Shown piece by piece: positions 36,808 to 47,176 of a stretch of 64,000 bases of DNA. The notes beneath the pieces are model-generated. The model worked only from the letters and a program-made list of their open reading frames with translations. It made no database searches and was not told the origin of the DNA. The DNA comes from Bog-793 sp963823945. GTDB lineage: Bacteria > Actinomycetota > Acidimicrobiia > Acidimicrobiales > Bog-793. The stretch's first letter is position 1. Each line of letters opens with the position of its first letter. The stretch is from positions 322,541-386,540 of the forward strand of contig CAWGNK010000014.1 of assembly GCA_963823945.1 (NCBI GenBank), read 5' to 3'. A program made the position numbers and the translations under genes.

Positions 36808-37851
36808 ATGCCTCTCGATCGCCCTGGCCCCGGCGGCGAGGGCGACGAACCGGCGGACAGCTCGATGCCGGCGGCGTCCGTCCGACCGGGCGGCTCCGGG
36901 CCCTCCCCGCACATCTCGGTCGTCATTCCCGCCTACAACGAGGCCTCCAACCTTCCCGAGGTCCTGGCGGAACTCCACGCGGTTCTGGTGGATTGGGGAG
37001 AGTCCTTCGAGATCATCGTCGTGAACGACGGGAGCACCGACGACACGCGGGCGGTCCTCGCGCAGCTGCACCAAGACTTCCCCGCCTGCCGCCCGGTGCA
37101 TCTGCGGCCGAATTCGGGCAAGGCGGCAGCTCTCTCGACCGGCTTCCGCCTGAGTCGCGGTGGCGTCGTCGTGATGATGGACGCCGACGGGCAGGACGAC
37201 CCGGCAGAGATCCCGCGCATGGCGGCCCTGCTCGGCGAGCGGTGCCAGTTCGTGTCGGGCCGCCGGGTCAACCGCCAGGACCGCTTCATCAAGCGCCGGA
37301 CCTCACATCTCTACAACGCGGCGACGGCGTGGGCGACGTCCGTGCAGGGCAGCGACATGAACAGCGGACTGAAAGCGATGTCGGCGGAATTCGCCCAGAG
37401 CGTCGACCTCTACGGCGAACTCCACCGGTACCTGCCGGTCCTCGCGACATGGGCCGGTTTCACCGTCGCCGAACTGGACGTCAACCACCGCCCCCGGCTC
37501 CATGGCTCGTCCAAGTACGGGATCGCGCGCTTCTGGCGCGGGCTGTTCGACCTCGTGACGGTCAAGTTCCTCACCGCCTACCACCGACGCCCGTTCCACC
37601 TCTTCGGCGGGGCCGGTGTCATTGCGGCCCTGATCGGCACGGGATTGCTGGCGTGGATGCTCGCCGTCCACCTGTCGGGGACCCCGGTCGGCGACCGTCC
37701 GGCTCTCCTCACCGGCGTGCTCTTCGAGGTCGTGGCGGTACAACTGCTCTGCCTTGGCCTCCTCGGAGAGCTTCTCGTTCATCTCCGGTCGCCCCACGAG
37801 GTCCACTGGGAAGAGGACGAGGCGCCGGCGCAAGAACGATCCTCGTCTTGA
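36808..37851 (+). CDS. GT2 glycosyltransferase with two C-terminal membrane helices
   Basis: A 347-residue GT-A enzyme of the DPM1/GtrB type. VVIPAYNEASNLPEVL starts the fold after a Pro/Ser-rich leader, VNDGSTDDT and MMDADGQDDP bind the nucleotide sugar, and HGSSKYGIARFWRGL is the conserved amphipathic segment. Two helices follow near residues 260-330. Such enzymes load a sugar onto polyprenyl phosphate at the inner face. First gene of the glycan region; it overlaps the next by TTGA. Confidence 0.88.
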   Translation: MPLDRPGPGGEGDEPADSSMPAASVRPGGSGPSPHISVVIPAYNEASNLPEVLAELHAVLVDWGESFEIIVVNDGSTDDTRAVLAQLHQDFPACRPVHLRPNSGKAAALSTGFRLSRGGVVVMMDADGQDDPAEIPRMAALLGERCQFVSGRRVNRQDRFIKRRTSHLYNAATAWATSVQGSDMNSGLKAMSAEFAQSVDLYGELHRYLPVLATWAGFTVAELDVNHRPRLHGSSKYGIARFWRGLFDLVTVKFLTAYHRRPFHLFGGAGVIAALIGTGLLAWMLAVHLSGTPVGDRPALLTGVLFEVVAVQLLCLGLLGELLVHLRSPHEVHWEEDEAPAQERSSS

Positions 37852-39888
37852 GCACAACGCCGGCCGCGCTCTCGACGGCGACGGATGCCCCGCGGGACGG
37901 GGAGCCGGGGGGGCGGCCCGCCACGATCACGTTGCTGCGACACGTCTCGTGGCCCGTGTTCGGGCTCCAGTTCCTCGCGATGGCCTGGTGGAGCCGACTG
38001 CAGTACCAGCGGTTCGCGCTCACGCAGGACGCCGCGACGTACATTCAGGCCTTTCATCTCCTCAGCCACGGTGACCGTGCCCCCTACGCCAGCACGCTCG
38101 GCTATCCGTTCCTGCAAAACCATTTCGAGCTGTTCGCCTGGCCGCTCTCGATCCTCGACCGCCTCGGCCCGCAGGGCGTATCCATGTTGTGGGCTCAGGA
38201 CCTCTTCGTGGTGGCCGCCGAGGTCGCGGCGTTCGGCTGGATGTGCCATGTCGCCGAGCTCTACCCCCCGCGTGAGGCGTCACCGTTCACGACGCGGCGC
38301 CTGCTCGCGCTCGGACTCGTGCTGCTCGTCGCCAACCCGTGGAGCTACTGGGCGATCTCCTTCGACGTCCACGTCGAAACGTTCGCCGCCGTCTTCATCG
38401 TGCTCGCGGCCCTCGAGTTCTCCCGGGGGAACAACCGCTGGGGATGGATCTGGGCGGTCCTCACCATGCTGTGCGGTGACGTCCCGACGACGTACGTTGC
38501 CGGACTGGGCCTCAGCGCCCTGGTCGCCGTCGCCGTCAGCAGGGACCGGCGACCCGCCCGGTACCTGAACGGGATCGGGCTCATCGCGGCGTCCGTGACC
38601 TGGCTCGCCTGCATCGAGGTGGTCGGCGGCAACAAGGGCTCGACCGTGATCGGCCTCTACGGTTACCTGGCGGTCGCCGCCGGGGCCGTGGTGCCGGAGC
38701 ACCTCGGGCTGGTCGGGTTGCTGAAGGGTATCGTCCGGCATCCGGCGACCCTTCTCGCCGCGCTCTGGCACACGCGGCTGAACGTCTTCGCCCACCTTTC
38801 CCCGGCGGGGGGGTTCGGGGTCATCTCCGCCTGGACCTGCGGGGTACCGCTCGTCGTCTATGTCGAGAACAGCCTCGAGAACCAGAAGGTGCACTTCTTT
38901 TCCTTCGAGCCGTTCCAGAACTTCCCCATGGTCGTGTTCTGCGCGGTCGGCACGATCGTCGTCCTGGCGTGGCTCGCGCACCGCTTCCGCCCGCCGCGGG
39001 TGGGAGGCTCCGTCGTGCTGGCAGTGCTGATGGCGAACGCCCTCGCCTGGGGGGCGATCTGGATCCCGGCCGACGTTCCCAACTGGCTCCACGTCTCCTC
39101 CGCGCAAGCCGAGGTCTTGGCGAGAACGCTCGGGGAGATCCCGCCCAACGCCGAGGTGGTCGTGTCCTCCGGGGTCGCCGGCCCGTTCGCCAACCGCGCC
39201 GACATCCGCACCTGGCAGAGCGCCTCCGAACCGGTCGCCGTCACCGGCAAGTGGGTCTGGTTCGTCGTCGCGCCGGGCGCCGGGATCGAAACGATCCGGG
39301 TCTCCAGAGCGATGGGGCTCATGGACCAGCTCGTCGGCAGGCTGCACGCTCGGCTGGAGGTCTACGGCGACGGTGTCTACGCCTTCCGCTGGCGACGTCC
39401 CCCCGGTGTCCACACACTCCACTTCCAGAATCAGCCCTCGACGCTTGGCGCCTGGACCCTCCTCACCAATACGGGCCACCTCGCTGTCACGGGACCGCCG
39501 GCGACGTGGCACGTCACGGCGTCGGGATTGCCCGGCTACCTCGTCTACGGCGACTACTGGACCGAGCCCAGGGGCCATTACCTGGCCACCGCGACCCTTT
39601 CCACCTCGACGACGCTCAATTTCGAGGTTTGGAACTCCACCACCGACACGCTCGTCGCCCGGCTCCAGGTGCCGCCGACGGCGCACCGGACGGAGTTCCG
39701 CCTGCCCGTGGCGTTCTCCCACTCGATCCCGCGCCCGGGATCCTTCACCGGCTTCGGGCCGTTCGAGCGCGACGCGGGAGCCGCCGCCTTCGCCGCTCGA
39801 CGAACTCGAGATCCGCGTCTGGGCGCCGGAAGGCGCGCGGGCCAACGTCTACGACGTCTCGCTCGCCTCCGAGAGCCGGCGCCCGTGA
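37848..39888 (+). pseudogene. DUF2079-like membrane protein, frameshifted near the 3' end
   Basis: About 679 residues if one base near 39771-39790 is removed. The TTG start overlaps the GT2 stop. Nine or ten membrane helices follow, with the DUF2079-like NHFELFAWPLSILDRLG near the start. A C-terminal beta-domain runs from about residue 490. The frame breaks after FGPFERDAGA; the adjacent frame continues LDELEIRVWAPEGARANVYD and stops at 39888, which looks like the true end. Without correction the frame would run into the dehydrogenase gene. It may be a real frameshift or an assembly error. Possibly a membrane sugar transferase by analogy. Confidence 0.7.
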
Positions 39889-40048
39889 TCCAAAGCCCCG
39901 GCTGGCAGCACGCCGCCGTCGCCATGGCGACAGTCGAGGGCGCCGTGCCATCGCCCCGGACCCCGCGGGCGGGATCGGCTGAGCGGCGTCGTCCAGCCCG
40001 GCTCTCGCAGCCCGCTACTGTCCGAACCGTCAACGGATCGGGGGAACG

Positions 40049-41401
40049 ATGAGGGCCCAGGGACCAGTCGGCGTCGTCGGGGCGGGCTACGTCGGCATCG
40101 CGACGGCGACGGTGCTCGCCTCCTGGGGCTCGGCGACCGTGCTCGTGGAGAACAACCCCGAGCGGCTCGCGCTGCTCGAAGACCGCCGGATCCCGTTCTA
40201 CGACCCCGAGCTCGAGAAGGTGCTGGCCGAAGTGGCGGAACGGGGCACCCTGCGCTTCTCCCGCTCCATCGACGACCTGGCCGAGGCCGACGTCGTCCTC
40301 ATCTGCGTCGGAACACCCCCGACCGCGACCGGCGCCCTCGACCTGACGGCTCTCGAGCAGGTCATGGCGCGACTCGTCGAGGTGGCGCGGCGCGGCGCGG
40401 TGATCGTGATCAAGAGCACGGTCCCGCCAGGGACCACCACGCGTCTGGCCGGGGTTGTGGCGGCGAGACGGCCGGACCTGCCACTTGTCTCCTGCCCGGA
40501 GTTCCTCCAGGAGGGCAACTCCCTCGACGACGTGCGCCGGCCTGCGCGTATCGTCGTCGGCGGCGCCGACGACGCGGCCTGCCGGAAGGTCGCCGCCCTC
40601 TTCGCCCCAAGTGAGGCACCGGTGCTCATCACCGACGCCGCGAGCGCCGAGCTCGTGAAGTACGGGGCGAACGCCTTCCTCGCCACGAAGATCTCGTTCG
40701 TGAACGAGCTTTCCCACTTCTGCGACCTCGTGGGTGCCGACGTGACGGTCGTCGCAGCTGGCATCGGCGCCGATCCCCGGATCGGACCGGCCTTCTTGCG
40801 CGCCGGGCTCGGCTTCGGCGGTTCGTGTTTCCCCAAGGACGTGCGTGCCCTCGAGGACCTCGGGGCCTCGCACGGCTACCAGTCGTTGCTCCTGAAGGCG
40901 TGCAGCGAGATCAACGCCCAGCAAAGGGACCGCGTCGTCGCCAAGCTCCGCGACGCCCTCGGCGGGACACTGCGGGGGCGTCGCGTCGCCGTCCTCGGCC
41001 TGGCCTTCAAGCCCGGCACCGACGACCTCCGCCAGGCACCCGCCCTCGACGTCGTCGCCAAGCTCATCACCGAGGAAGCCCTCGTGGCGGTCACCGACCC
41101 CGTGGCGGCGCCGGGCCCGCCCGAGCTGGCGCGCGAAGCGACACTCGTGGCTGACGTCTACCGCTGCATCGAGGGTGCCGACGCGCTCCTGCTCGCCACG
41201 GAATGGCCCGAATACCGGTCGCTCGACTGGGAGCGCGTCCGCTCCCTGATGCACGGCAACGTGATCGTCGACGGCCGGAACTTCCTCGACGGCGTCCGCC
41301 TGGTGGAGCTCGGCTTCAACTACCACGGCGTGGGACGTCCGCCGTTGGCGCGGCCCGATTCCCACAGCGACGACGCGGCCGGTCCCGGACCGGCCCGCTA
41401 G
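40049..41401 (+). CDS. UDP-glucose 6-dehydrogenase
   Basis: A 450-residue enzyme oxidising UDP-glucose to UDP-glucuronate. VGVVGAGYVGIATATVLA binds NAD, CVGTPPTATGALDL and STVPPGTTTRL follow, SCPEFLQEGNSLDD is the substrate loop, and GLGFGGSCFPKDVRAL holds the catalytic Cys. LGLAFKPGTDDLRQAPA is the C-terminal UDP-binding domain. It provides the acid sugar for the surrounding glycan genes and probably feeds the epimerase at 43.5-44.4 kb. Start ATG 40049. Confidence 0.95.
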   Translation: MRAQGPVGVVGAGYVGIATATVLASWGSATVLVENNPERLALLEDRRIPFYDPELEKVLAEVAERGTLRFSRSIDDLAEADVVLICVGTPPTATGALDLTALEQVMARLVEVARRGAVIVIKSTVPPGTTTRLAGVVAARRPDLPLVSCPEFLQEGNSLDDVRRPARIVVGGADDAACRKVAALFAPSEAPVLITDAASAELVKYGANAFLATKISFVNELSHFCDLVGADVTVVAAGIGADPRIGPAFLRAGLGFGGSCFPKDVRALEDLGASHGYQSLLLKACSEINAQQRDRVVAKLRDALGGTLRGRRVAVLGLAFKPGTDDLRQAPALDVVAKLITEEALVAVTDPVAAPGPPELAREATLVADVYRCIEGADALLLATEWPEYRSLDWERVRSLMHGNVIVDGRNFLDGVRLVELGFNYHGVGRPPLARPDSHSDDAAGPGPAR

Positions 41402-41483
41402 GGCGGCACCGATCCCGAGCGACGATCGCGAACGGGCGCGAGGAGGCGGCGATCCGTCATCCGGCGGGACCGGCGCCACGACG

Positions 41484-42389
41484 GTGACCGGGCCGGCCGC
41501 GCTGCCACGGAGGCTCTGGCGGGTCTGGGGACAGCGCCTCGGCTCGGTCGTCTCCGTCGGGCTGCTGACCTATGTCGTGTGGCGCGCGGCCCAGTCGGCG
41601 CACGACATCAGGTTCCAGCTCGTCGCCATCGCCGCGGCCGTGCCGGTGGCCCTCGTGTCGTGGCTCGCCCAGGGCGCGGCCTGGCTGGTCCTGTCCGGGC
41701 GATTCAACTCCGGTCAGCTGACGACCTGGTCCCAGAGCCAGGCGCTGCGCTACATCCCGGGAGGTCTGTGGGGCCCGCTCGCGCGCGCGACCTCCGTGCC
41801 GGGCGGCAACGTCACGAAGTTCGCGACCGTCGCCACCGAGCAGGGCATGTGCCTGGCGGCGGCGGTCGCGGTCGGCGGAGTCGAGCTGGCGGTCGGCGAG
41901 TCAGCCTGGTTCGCCTTCTGCGTCCCCGCGCCGCTGGTGCTCGGCTTCGTGCTCTCCCGCTTCCGCAGAGCCGGACGCCCGGTCCGCCCGCGCCAGCTCG
42001 TCCGGTCCGGGGCCATCTACGTCGTGGGCTTCGTCGCCTACAGCGGGGCCATCGTGCTGGCCCAGGCTGCCGTGGGGCCGATCGCGAACGTCTGGCGCGT
42101 GGCGGGTGCCGGCTGCTTCGCCTGGGCACTGGGGGTCGTCATCGTCTTCGCCCCCGGCGGCGCGGGCGTCCGGGAGGCCGCCTACGCCGCCCTCGTCGGC
42201 CGGGCGGTGCCCTCCTCGCTGGGCGTGGCGGGCTCGCTCGTCGCCCGGCTCGTGCTCACCGCGGCCGAGATGGCGGTCCTGTTGGTCCTGGTCGCGCGCC
42301 GGCACCTCCGCCGCGGGGCGGGCCCGGAGGCGAGGCGGGACGCGACAGGAGCGCCACCGGGGGACGCCGGGGCGCCGGCCCCCGCCTAG
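41484..42389 (+). CDS. Lysylphosphatidylglycerol-synthase-TM-like membrane protein
   Basis: A 301-residue membrane protein with about seven helices. It has the two signatures of the AglD/LPG-synthase transmembrane family: ALRYIPGGLWGPLAR in the middle and FAPGGAGVREAAYAALVG near the C-terminus. Members are proposed to move lipid-linked intermediates across the membrane or flip aminoacyl lipids. In a glycan cluster the former is more likely here, by context. The GTG start at 41484 lies 82 bases after the dehydrogenase. Confidence 0.75.
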   Translation: MTGPAALPRRLWRVWGQRLGSVVSVGLLTYVVWRAAQSAHDIRFQLVAIAAAVPVALVSWLAQGAAWLVLSGRFNSGQLTTWSQSQALRYIPGGLWGPLARATSVPGGNVTKFATVATEQGMCLAAAVAVGGVELAVGESAWFAFCVPAPLVLGFVLSRFRRAGRPVRPRQLVRSGAIYVVGFVAYSGAIVLAQAAVGPIANVWRVAGAGCFAWALGVVIVFAPGGAGVREAAYAALVGRAVPSSLGVAGSLVARLVLTAAEMAVLLVLVARRHLRRGAGPEARRDATGAPPGDAGAPAPA

Positions 42390-42422
42390 CGCGAAACGCG
42401 CACCGGCGCCGGCGGGACCGAG

Positions 42423-43460
42423 CTAGCGGCCGTGGTCCACCGGGCCCTCCGCCGCCGGGTGCGGTTCGTCGGAACGACCACCAACGGGTGGCGTGACCAG
42501 GGCACGGACGACATAGGTCGGCTTCGACTGCGACTCGTGGTAGGTCCGGACGGACAGTTCAGCGAGAAGCCCGAGCATCAAGAAGAGCGTCCCCAGCGTG
42601 CAACAGAAGCCCGCGACGAGTGAGAGGTGGACGTTGTAGCTGAAGTGATGGGGAGGGAAGATCTTCGTCCCGACGACGACGAGGGCCGCGCAGACCCCGA
42701 GGAACCAGAAAAGGAGCCCGACGCCGCCAAACAGGTAGCTCGGCTTCGTGGAGTAGCTCCCGAGGAACTTCAGGGTGAGAAGGTCGAGGACGACGCGGAC
42801 GGTCCGGAACAGCCCGTACTTGGAACGCCCGAACCGGCGGGCGTGGTGCTGGACGGGGACCTCGGTGATGCGCGCGCCGGACCATGACGCCAGTGCCGGT
42901 ATGAACCGGTGCATGTCACCGTAGAGCCGGTTCTCGGTGAGGACCTCCCGGCGATACGCCTTCAGCGTGCACCCGTAGTCGTGGAGACGGACCCCGGTCA
43001 CCCGCGAGATGATCCAGTTGGCGCACGAGGAAGGAACCCTTCTCGTGAGAAACGGGTCGTGCCGATCCTTGCGCCAGCCGCTCACCACGTCGAAGCCCTC
43101 GTCCAGCTTGGCGAGCAGTTTCGGGATGTCTGCGGGATCGTTCTGCAGGTCACCGTCGAGGAAGACGAGAATCGCGCCCGTGCTGTGGTCCACTCCCGCC
43201 TGGATCGCCGACGTCTGTCCGAAGTTCCGGCGCAAAACGACCAGCTTCACATGCGGGTCCTCCGCGACGACCGCCCGCAGGTGCGCGAGGGTCGAGTCCG
43301 TGCTGCCGTCGTCGACGAAGATTGCCTCCCAGGTCACCGCGATGCCCGCCATCGAGGCCGCGATGGCGCGGTGCAGCAAGTCGACGCTCTGTTCCTCGTT
43401 GAAGACCGGGATGACGAGACTGACGTCCACCGTGCGACCTATCTCGGGCGTCCGTGGCAT
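42423..43460 (-). CDS. GT2 glycosyltransferase (ArnC/GtrB-like)
   Basis: A 345-residue enzyme: VSLVIPVFNEEQSVDLL, FVDDGSTDSTLAHL, FLDGDLQNDPADIPKLL with the DxD-like metal site, RLHDYGCTLKAYRREVL, and FGRSKYGLFRTVRVVLDLL, then two C-terminal helices (residues about 235-310). This pattern is polyprenyl-phosphate sugar transferase. ATG 43460 is used; the fold starts a dozen residues later. Neighbour of the UDP-sugar epimerase on the same strand, 25 bases apart, as an operon. Confidence 0.88.
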   Translation of the reverse strand: MPRTPEIGRTVDVSLVIPVFNEEQSVDLLHRAIAASMAGIAVTWEAIFVDDGSTDSTLAHLRAVVAEDPHVKLVVLRRNFGQTSAIQAGVDHSTGAILVFLDGDLQNDPADIPKLLAKLDEGFDVVSGWRKDRHDPFLTRRVPSSCANWIISRVTGVRLHDYGCTLKAYRREVLTENRLYGDMHRFIPALASWSGARITEVPVQHHARRFGRSKYGLFRTVRVVLDLLTLKFLGSYSTKPSYLFGGVGLLFWFLGVCAALVVVGTKIFPPHHFSYNVHLSLVAGFCCTLGTLFLMLGLLAELSVRTYHESQSKPTYVVRALVTPPVGGRSDEPHPAAEGPVDHGR

Positions 43461-43485
43461 TCGACACTTCGGCGTGTACCCGGTG

Positions 43486-44439
43486 TCATCGGCCGTCCCG
43501 GCGCTGCAGATGCCACTCCACCTGCGCGGCAATACCGGCTTGCAGATCGACCTCCGGCTTCCAGCCCAGCACGGCACTCGCCCGCTCGATCGAACCCTCC
43601 GTTCTTCTCACGTCGCCGGCCTGTTCCGCGAGCCGCTCGACCTTGACCGGCCGCCCGAGAGACACACCGACCATCTCCAGCAACTCGTTCATCTCCACCG
43701 CCGTGCCGCCGGCGACGTTCATCACCGTGGCCGCGGCGTCACGTGGCATCTCCGCCGCGAGACGAGTCGCCCGGGCGATGTCGCCGACGAAGGTGAAATC
43801 CCGAATCTGGTCGCCTGAGCCGAACAGTTCGAACCGCTCCCCCGCGAGCACCGACTCGATGACGCGATGGATCGCCATGTCCGGACGCTGGCGGGGCCCG
43901 TAGACGGTGAAGTACCGCAACGCGACGGTCGGCACCCCGAAGTTCTCGTCGTACACACCGCACAGCTGCTCGCCCGCCAGCTTCGTGACCCCATAGGGAC
44001 TGTGCGGCCGGGGAAGTTGCTCCTCCACGGCCGGCATCGCCGCGTGGTCGCCGTAGACCGAGGAGCTTGACGCATAGACGAACCGCCCGATTGGGCTCCC
44101 GACGCACGCCTCGAGCAGGCGCTGCGTCGCAACGATGTTGTGCTGCACGTACTCCGCGAAGCGGTGATCCCACGACCCGCGGATCCCCGGTTGTGCTGCG
44201 AGGTGGAAGACGACGTCGACGTTGTCGACTGCTGTGCCCAGGTCAGCACTCGACAGGTCGAGCTCCAGAAACTCGTAGTGCTGGTCCCGCATCGCGACAG
44301 CGAGATTCGCGCGCTTGGTCTCTCCGTCGTAATGCCGCGTGAAGCAGTCGACACCCCTCACGTCGTAGCCGTGTTGCAACAACGACTCCGACAGCGTGCT
44401 GCCGATGAACCCGGCGGCGCCCGTGACCAATGCTTTCAT
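43486..44439 (-). CDS. NAD-dependent sugar-nucleotide epimerase
   Basis: A 317-residue extended SDR. LVTGAAGFIGSTLSESLL binds NAD, HLAAQPGIRGSW, ASSSSVYG and SPYGVTK (catalytic Tyr and Lys), RYFTVYGPRQRPDMA. The AAQPGIRGSW and RPDMA motifs are typical of UDP-glucuronate 4-epimerases and close relatives, which fits the nearby UDP-glucose dehydrogenase. Start ATG 44439, first of two genes leftward with the GT2 gene. The exact substrate is inferred. Confidence 0.88.
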   Translation of the reverse strand: MKALVTGAAGFIGSTLSESLLQHGYDVRGVDCFTRHYDGETKRANLAVAMRDQHYEFLELDLSSADLGTAVDNVDVVFHLAAQPGIRGSWDHRFAEYVQHNIVATQRLLEACVGSPIGRFVYASSSSVYGDHAAMPAVEEQLPRPHSPYGVTKLAGEQLCGVYDENFGVPTVALRYFTVYGPRQRPDMAIHRVIESVLAGERFELFGSGDQIRDFTFVGDIARATRLAAEMPRDAAATVMNVAGGTAVEMNELLEMVGVSLGRPVKVERLAEQAGDVRRTEGSIERASAVLGWKPEVDLQAGIAAQVEWHLQRRDGR

Positions 44440-44813
44440 CCGCGGTCCCCTCCCCCTCCGTCGGGTGAAGATACCAGGGGCGCCCGCCGCGTCCGGCGGC
44501 CGATCGTGACCGTGCGTGCTGTCCCCATCGCCTGACCGGCGCGTCGGGGAGCCGGCGGCTCGGCGCCGGCGAGGCTCCCCGCAAGCTGTCCCGCCGCCGA
44601 TTGGGTGGCATGCCAGATTGCGATCCCACGCCGCCAGTCAGGTAGTGTCGGCAACCGGCAATAACCGACTGGCGTCCGAGCTGCTCTCGATTCGGGACGG
44701 TTCTGGGGGGCGCTCTGGCCAATCCCGATGGTCGGGTGCCTTGTCGGTGAAAGCGACCAAGAAGGGGTCGGGCGTACGAAAGCGGCCGGGAGCAGACAGC
44801 TGCAGGGGTCGAC
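44440..44813. other. Divergent intergenic stretch with a strong hairpin
   Basis: No gene recognised. A strong hairpin at about 44545-44581 pairs CGGGGAGCC with GGCTCCCCG around a further GC-rich inner stem. Its strand and role are unclear. AGGGG before 44814 is a ribosome site. Confidence 0.45.
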
Positions 44814-46958
44814 TTGAGCGGCGCGGCACTCCACAGCACGAAGGCCCACGAGCGACGCGAGTCCACGTACGAACCGGGGTCCGGCCCGGCTCCCCGTCAT
44901 TCGCTCGGTGACCCGCCGGAGATGGTGCAGCGCGCGCTGTGTCTCGCGGCGGCACTCGGCCTCCTCGTGCTCGCGCAGGTCAATTTCGGAGTCGCCGTCA
45001 GTTCCCCCTGGCGGGCCCAGATCTCCCCCCTGGGCTTTCTGCTCGCACTCGGCCTCAGCGTGGCTGCCTGCACGGTCCGCACGACACGGGCCCTGAACTG
45101 GGTGCTGCTGGCCGTCTTCGCGGTGGCCGTCGCCCTCACCGCGGCCGAAGCCGCCGGATACCTCCTCGGCCGCCGCGGGTTCGGGATCGACGAGGGTGCC
45201 TTTGTCCAGTACGGCACGCGGCTGCTGCTGAGGGGCCAGAACCCGTACGCGCACTCGTTGGCGCCCGCGCTCCAGCTGTACGGCGCGTCACCGGTGCCCA
45301 CGGCGTTGACGAACGGGTCGATCTCGACCCAGCTCGCGTATCCCTCCCTGCCCCTGTTGCTCAGCGTTCCTTTCTACTGGCTGACCAACGGCGTCGAATC
45401 CGTGCCCGTCGCCGCCGCGTTCTTCCAGTGCGTCACCGCTGCCGTGCTGTTCGTCATCCTGCCCAGCCGCCTGCGCCCGTTGGCGGTGATCGTCGTCCTC
45501 GAGTTCCCTCTGCTGTTCGGTTTCGAGGTGTCCGGGTCCTTTTACACCATGTTCCTGCCGTTCGCGCTGGTGGCGATCTGGAAGTGGACCGAGGTCGGCC
45601 AGGATGGCCGCCTCTCGAGGGCCGATGTGGTGCGAGCCGTCTGTCTGGGACTCGCGTGCGCCGTCGAGCAGGTCGTCTGGGTGATGGCGCTGTTCCTCCT
45701 GGTCGGCATCTGGCGCGCCGGATCCCGCCGGCTCGGCAACCTCGGGTCGGCGCGGGTCACGGGGCGTTTCGCGTTGGTCGCGGCGACCGCGTTCGGCCTC
45801 GTGAACCTCCCGTTCTTCGTCTGGGGACCGGGCGCCTGGTGGAGCGGCGTCAGCGCGCCGTTCCTGGAGCACCCGATACCTTTCGGCGAGGGCCTCGTCG
45901 ACCTGACGCTTCTCCTCCGGGCCGGGGGCGGGAACCTCGACTGGTACACGGACGCCGCGATCGCGCTCCTCGCCGCCCTACTCGTCGCGTACGCGGTGTG
46001 GTTCCGCGGACTGTGGCGAGCGGGGATCATCCTCGCCGGGCTGATGTTCTTCGTCAGTACCCGCCCACTGGACGGGTACTGGATCGAGGTCGCGCCGCTG
46101 TGGGTCGCCGCGGTCATCGTTCCCGGGCCGGACCCGGACCCGGCCCCGCTGCCGTGGCGGTCGGGCGGTCTCCAGGGGCTACGTGTCGCGTGGGCGGCGG
46201 TGCTCTTCGCCCCGGCGCTCGCGTTCGGCGGCCTCGCGCTGACGGCCACCGCCCCGCTCCGGCTCCACGTCGAGTCGGTGGGTGTCGAGTCCGCCCTCCA
46301 GGACGTCTGGAGGGTGTCGGTTCAGGCGACGAACGAGACCGACAGTCCCGTGCGACCGCAATTCGCCCTGAATTCGGGTGGTCAGCTGAGTTCGTACTGG
46401 ACGATCGCTTCCGGCCCGGCCGTGCTCACGGCCGGCCGGACCGCGCTCTACTCCTTGAGCTCGCCCAACCTGCAGACCAGCCCCAGCCTCACCACGCCGT
46501 TCGTCATTTCCGCCGTCTCCACCTCGCCCGACGCCGTCTCGACAAGCCAGGTGTTCCAGGCCGTCGACCGCATCCTGGTGCTCACACCCCGTGAGGTGGA
46601 CAATCCGGTCCGGGTGGGGCACACGATCGTGTTCCAGGCCCAGGTCGAGAACCCGGTCGGCGTTCCCCTGTCCGTCGCGGGAGTCAAGGTCGGGTTGTTG
46701 CAGCGGGTCTTTGGCGAGAGCCATCACCTGCAGCCAACCGCGTCGCTCAACGGTCTACCGGCCTCCAAGCCCGTCGCCTACGCCCTGACGAACGCCCAGG
46801 GCGTCGCGACCTTCCGGGTGCGGGACCTGGTCCCGACCGGCACGCGCAGCGCGCCACTTTTCCTGCGGGCCTGGATCCCCGTGATGCACTCCTACCCCTA
46901 CGGCTACTCGAACACCGTCGAGGTGAAGTGGTACGCACCGTCGTCGCCGCTCCCGTGA
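44814..46958 (+). CDS. Large membrane protein with C-terminal beta-domain
   Basis: A 714-residue protein from a TTG at 44814 with AGGGG upstream; an ATG at 44922 is the alternative. Residues about 40-490 carry about ten membrane helices with an Asp/Glu-containing first outer loop (FGIDEGAFVQYGTRLLLRGQ) and NPYAHSLAP, a layout seen in GT-C type transferases. Residues from 490 on form an outer beta-sandwich domain with Ser/Thr/Val. It could be a polyprenyl-linked sugar transferase by shape; no family was recognised with certainty. Confidence 0.65.
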   Translation: MSGAALHSTKAHERRESTYEPGSGPAPRHSLGDPPEMVQRALCLAAALGLLVLAQVNFGVAVSSPWRAQISPLGFLLALGLSVAACTVRTTRALNWVLLAVFAVAVALTAAEAAGYLLGRRGFGIDEGAFVQYGTRLLLRGQNPYAHSLAPALQLYGASPVPTALTNGSISTQLAYPSLPLLLSVPFYWLTNGVESVPVAAAFFQCVTAAVLFVILPSRLRPLAVIVVLEFPLLFGFEVSGSFYTMFLPFALVAIWKWTEVGQDGRLSRADVVRAVCLGLACAVEQVVWVMALFLLVGIWRAGSRRLGNLGSARVTGRFALVAATAFGLVNLPFFVWGPGAWWSGVSAPFLEHPIPFGEGLVDLTLLLRAGGGNLDWYTDAAIALLAALLVAYAVWFRGLWRAGIILAGLMFFVSTRPLDGYWIEVAPLWVAAVIVPGPDPDPAPLPWRSGGLQGLRVAWAAVLFAPALAFGGLALTATAPLRLHVESVGVESALQDVWRVSVQATNETDSPVRPQFALNSGGQLSSYWTIASGPAVLTAGRTALYSLSSPNLQTSPSLTTPFVISAVSTSPDAVSTSQVFQAVDRILVLTPREVDNPVRVGHTIVFQAQVENPVGVPLSVAGVKVGLLQRVFGESHHLQPTASLNGLPASKPVAYALTNAQGVATFRVRDLVPTGTRSAPLFLRAWIPVMHSYPYGYSNTVEVKWYAPSSPLP

Positions 46959-47055
46959 CGCACCGGGACCGGCGACCTGGAAGAGCCTCCCCGGACCGCG
47001 CCACCTACGCGAGGACCAGGAACACGGATCCGGATGGGAATGCTCAGGCACCCGG

Positions 47056-47116
47056 GCGGGACCTGAACCTGCGACCAACTGCTCAGAAGCTATGCCGGCC
47101 CGGACGCCGTGCGGAC
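47056..47116 (-). repeat. Degraded tRNA-Arg fragment, copy 1
   Basis: Positions 47056-47089 match 29 of 34 bases of the intact tRNA-Arg at 50709-50742, including an unbroken 19-base block covering the T-arm and variable region. The flank up to about 47116 also resembles copy 2 but not the tRNA. Not a foldable tRNA. Confidence 0.65.
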
Positions 47117-47176
47117 CTGGGATTATGCTGATCGCGCCCGACCGTTGGCGGCAAGACGGGACGGGGGGAGACAGCC

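Noticed and set aside
36648..40052. Single 1134-residue frame spanning the glycan region
   Set aside because: The first 400 residues are a shadow of the GT2 gene and the last 50 follow a frameshift. The real gene is 37848-39888.
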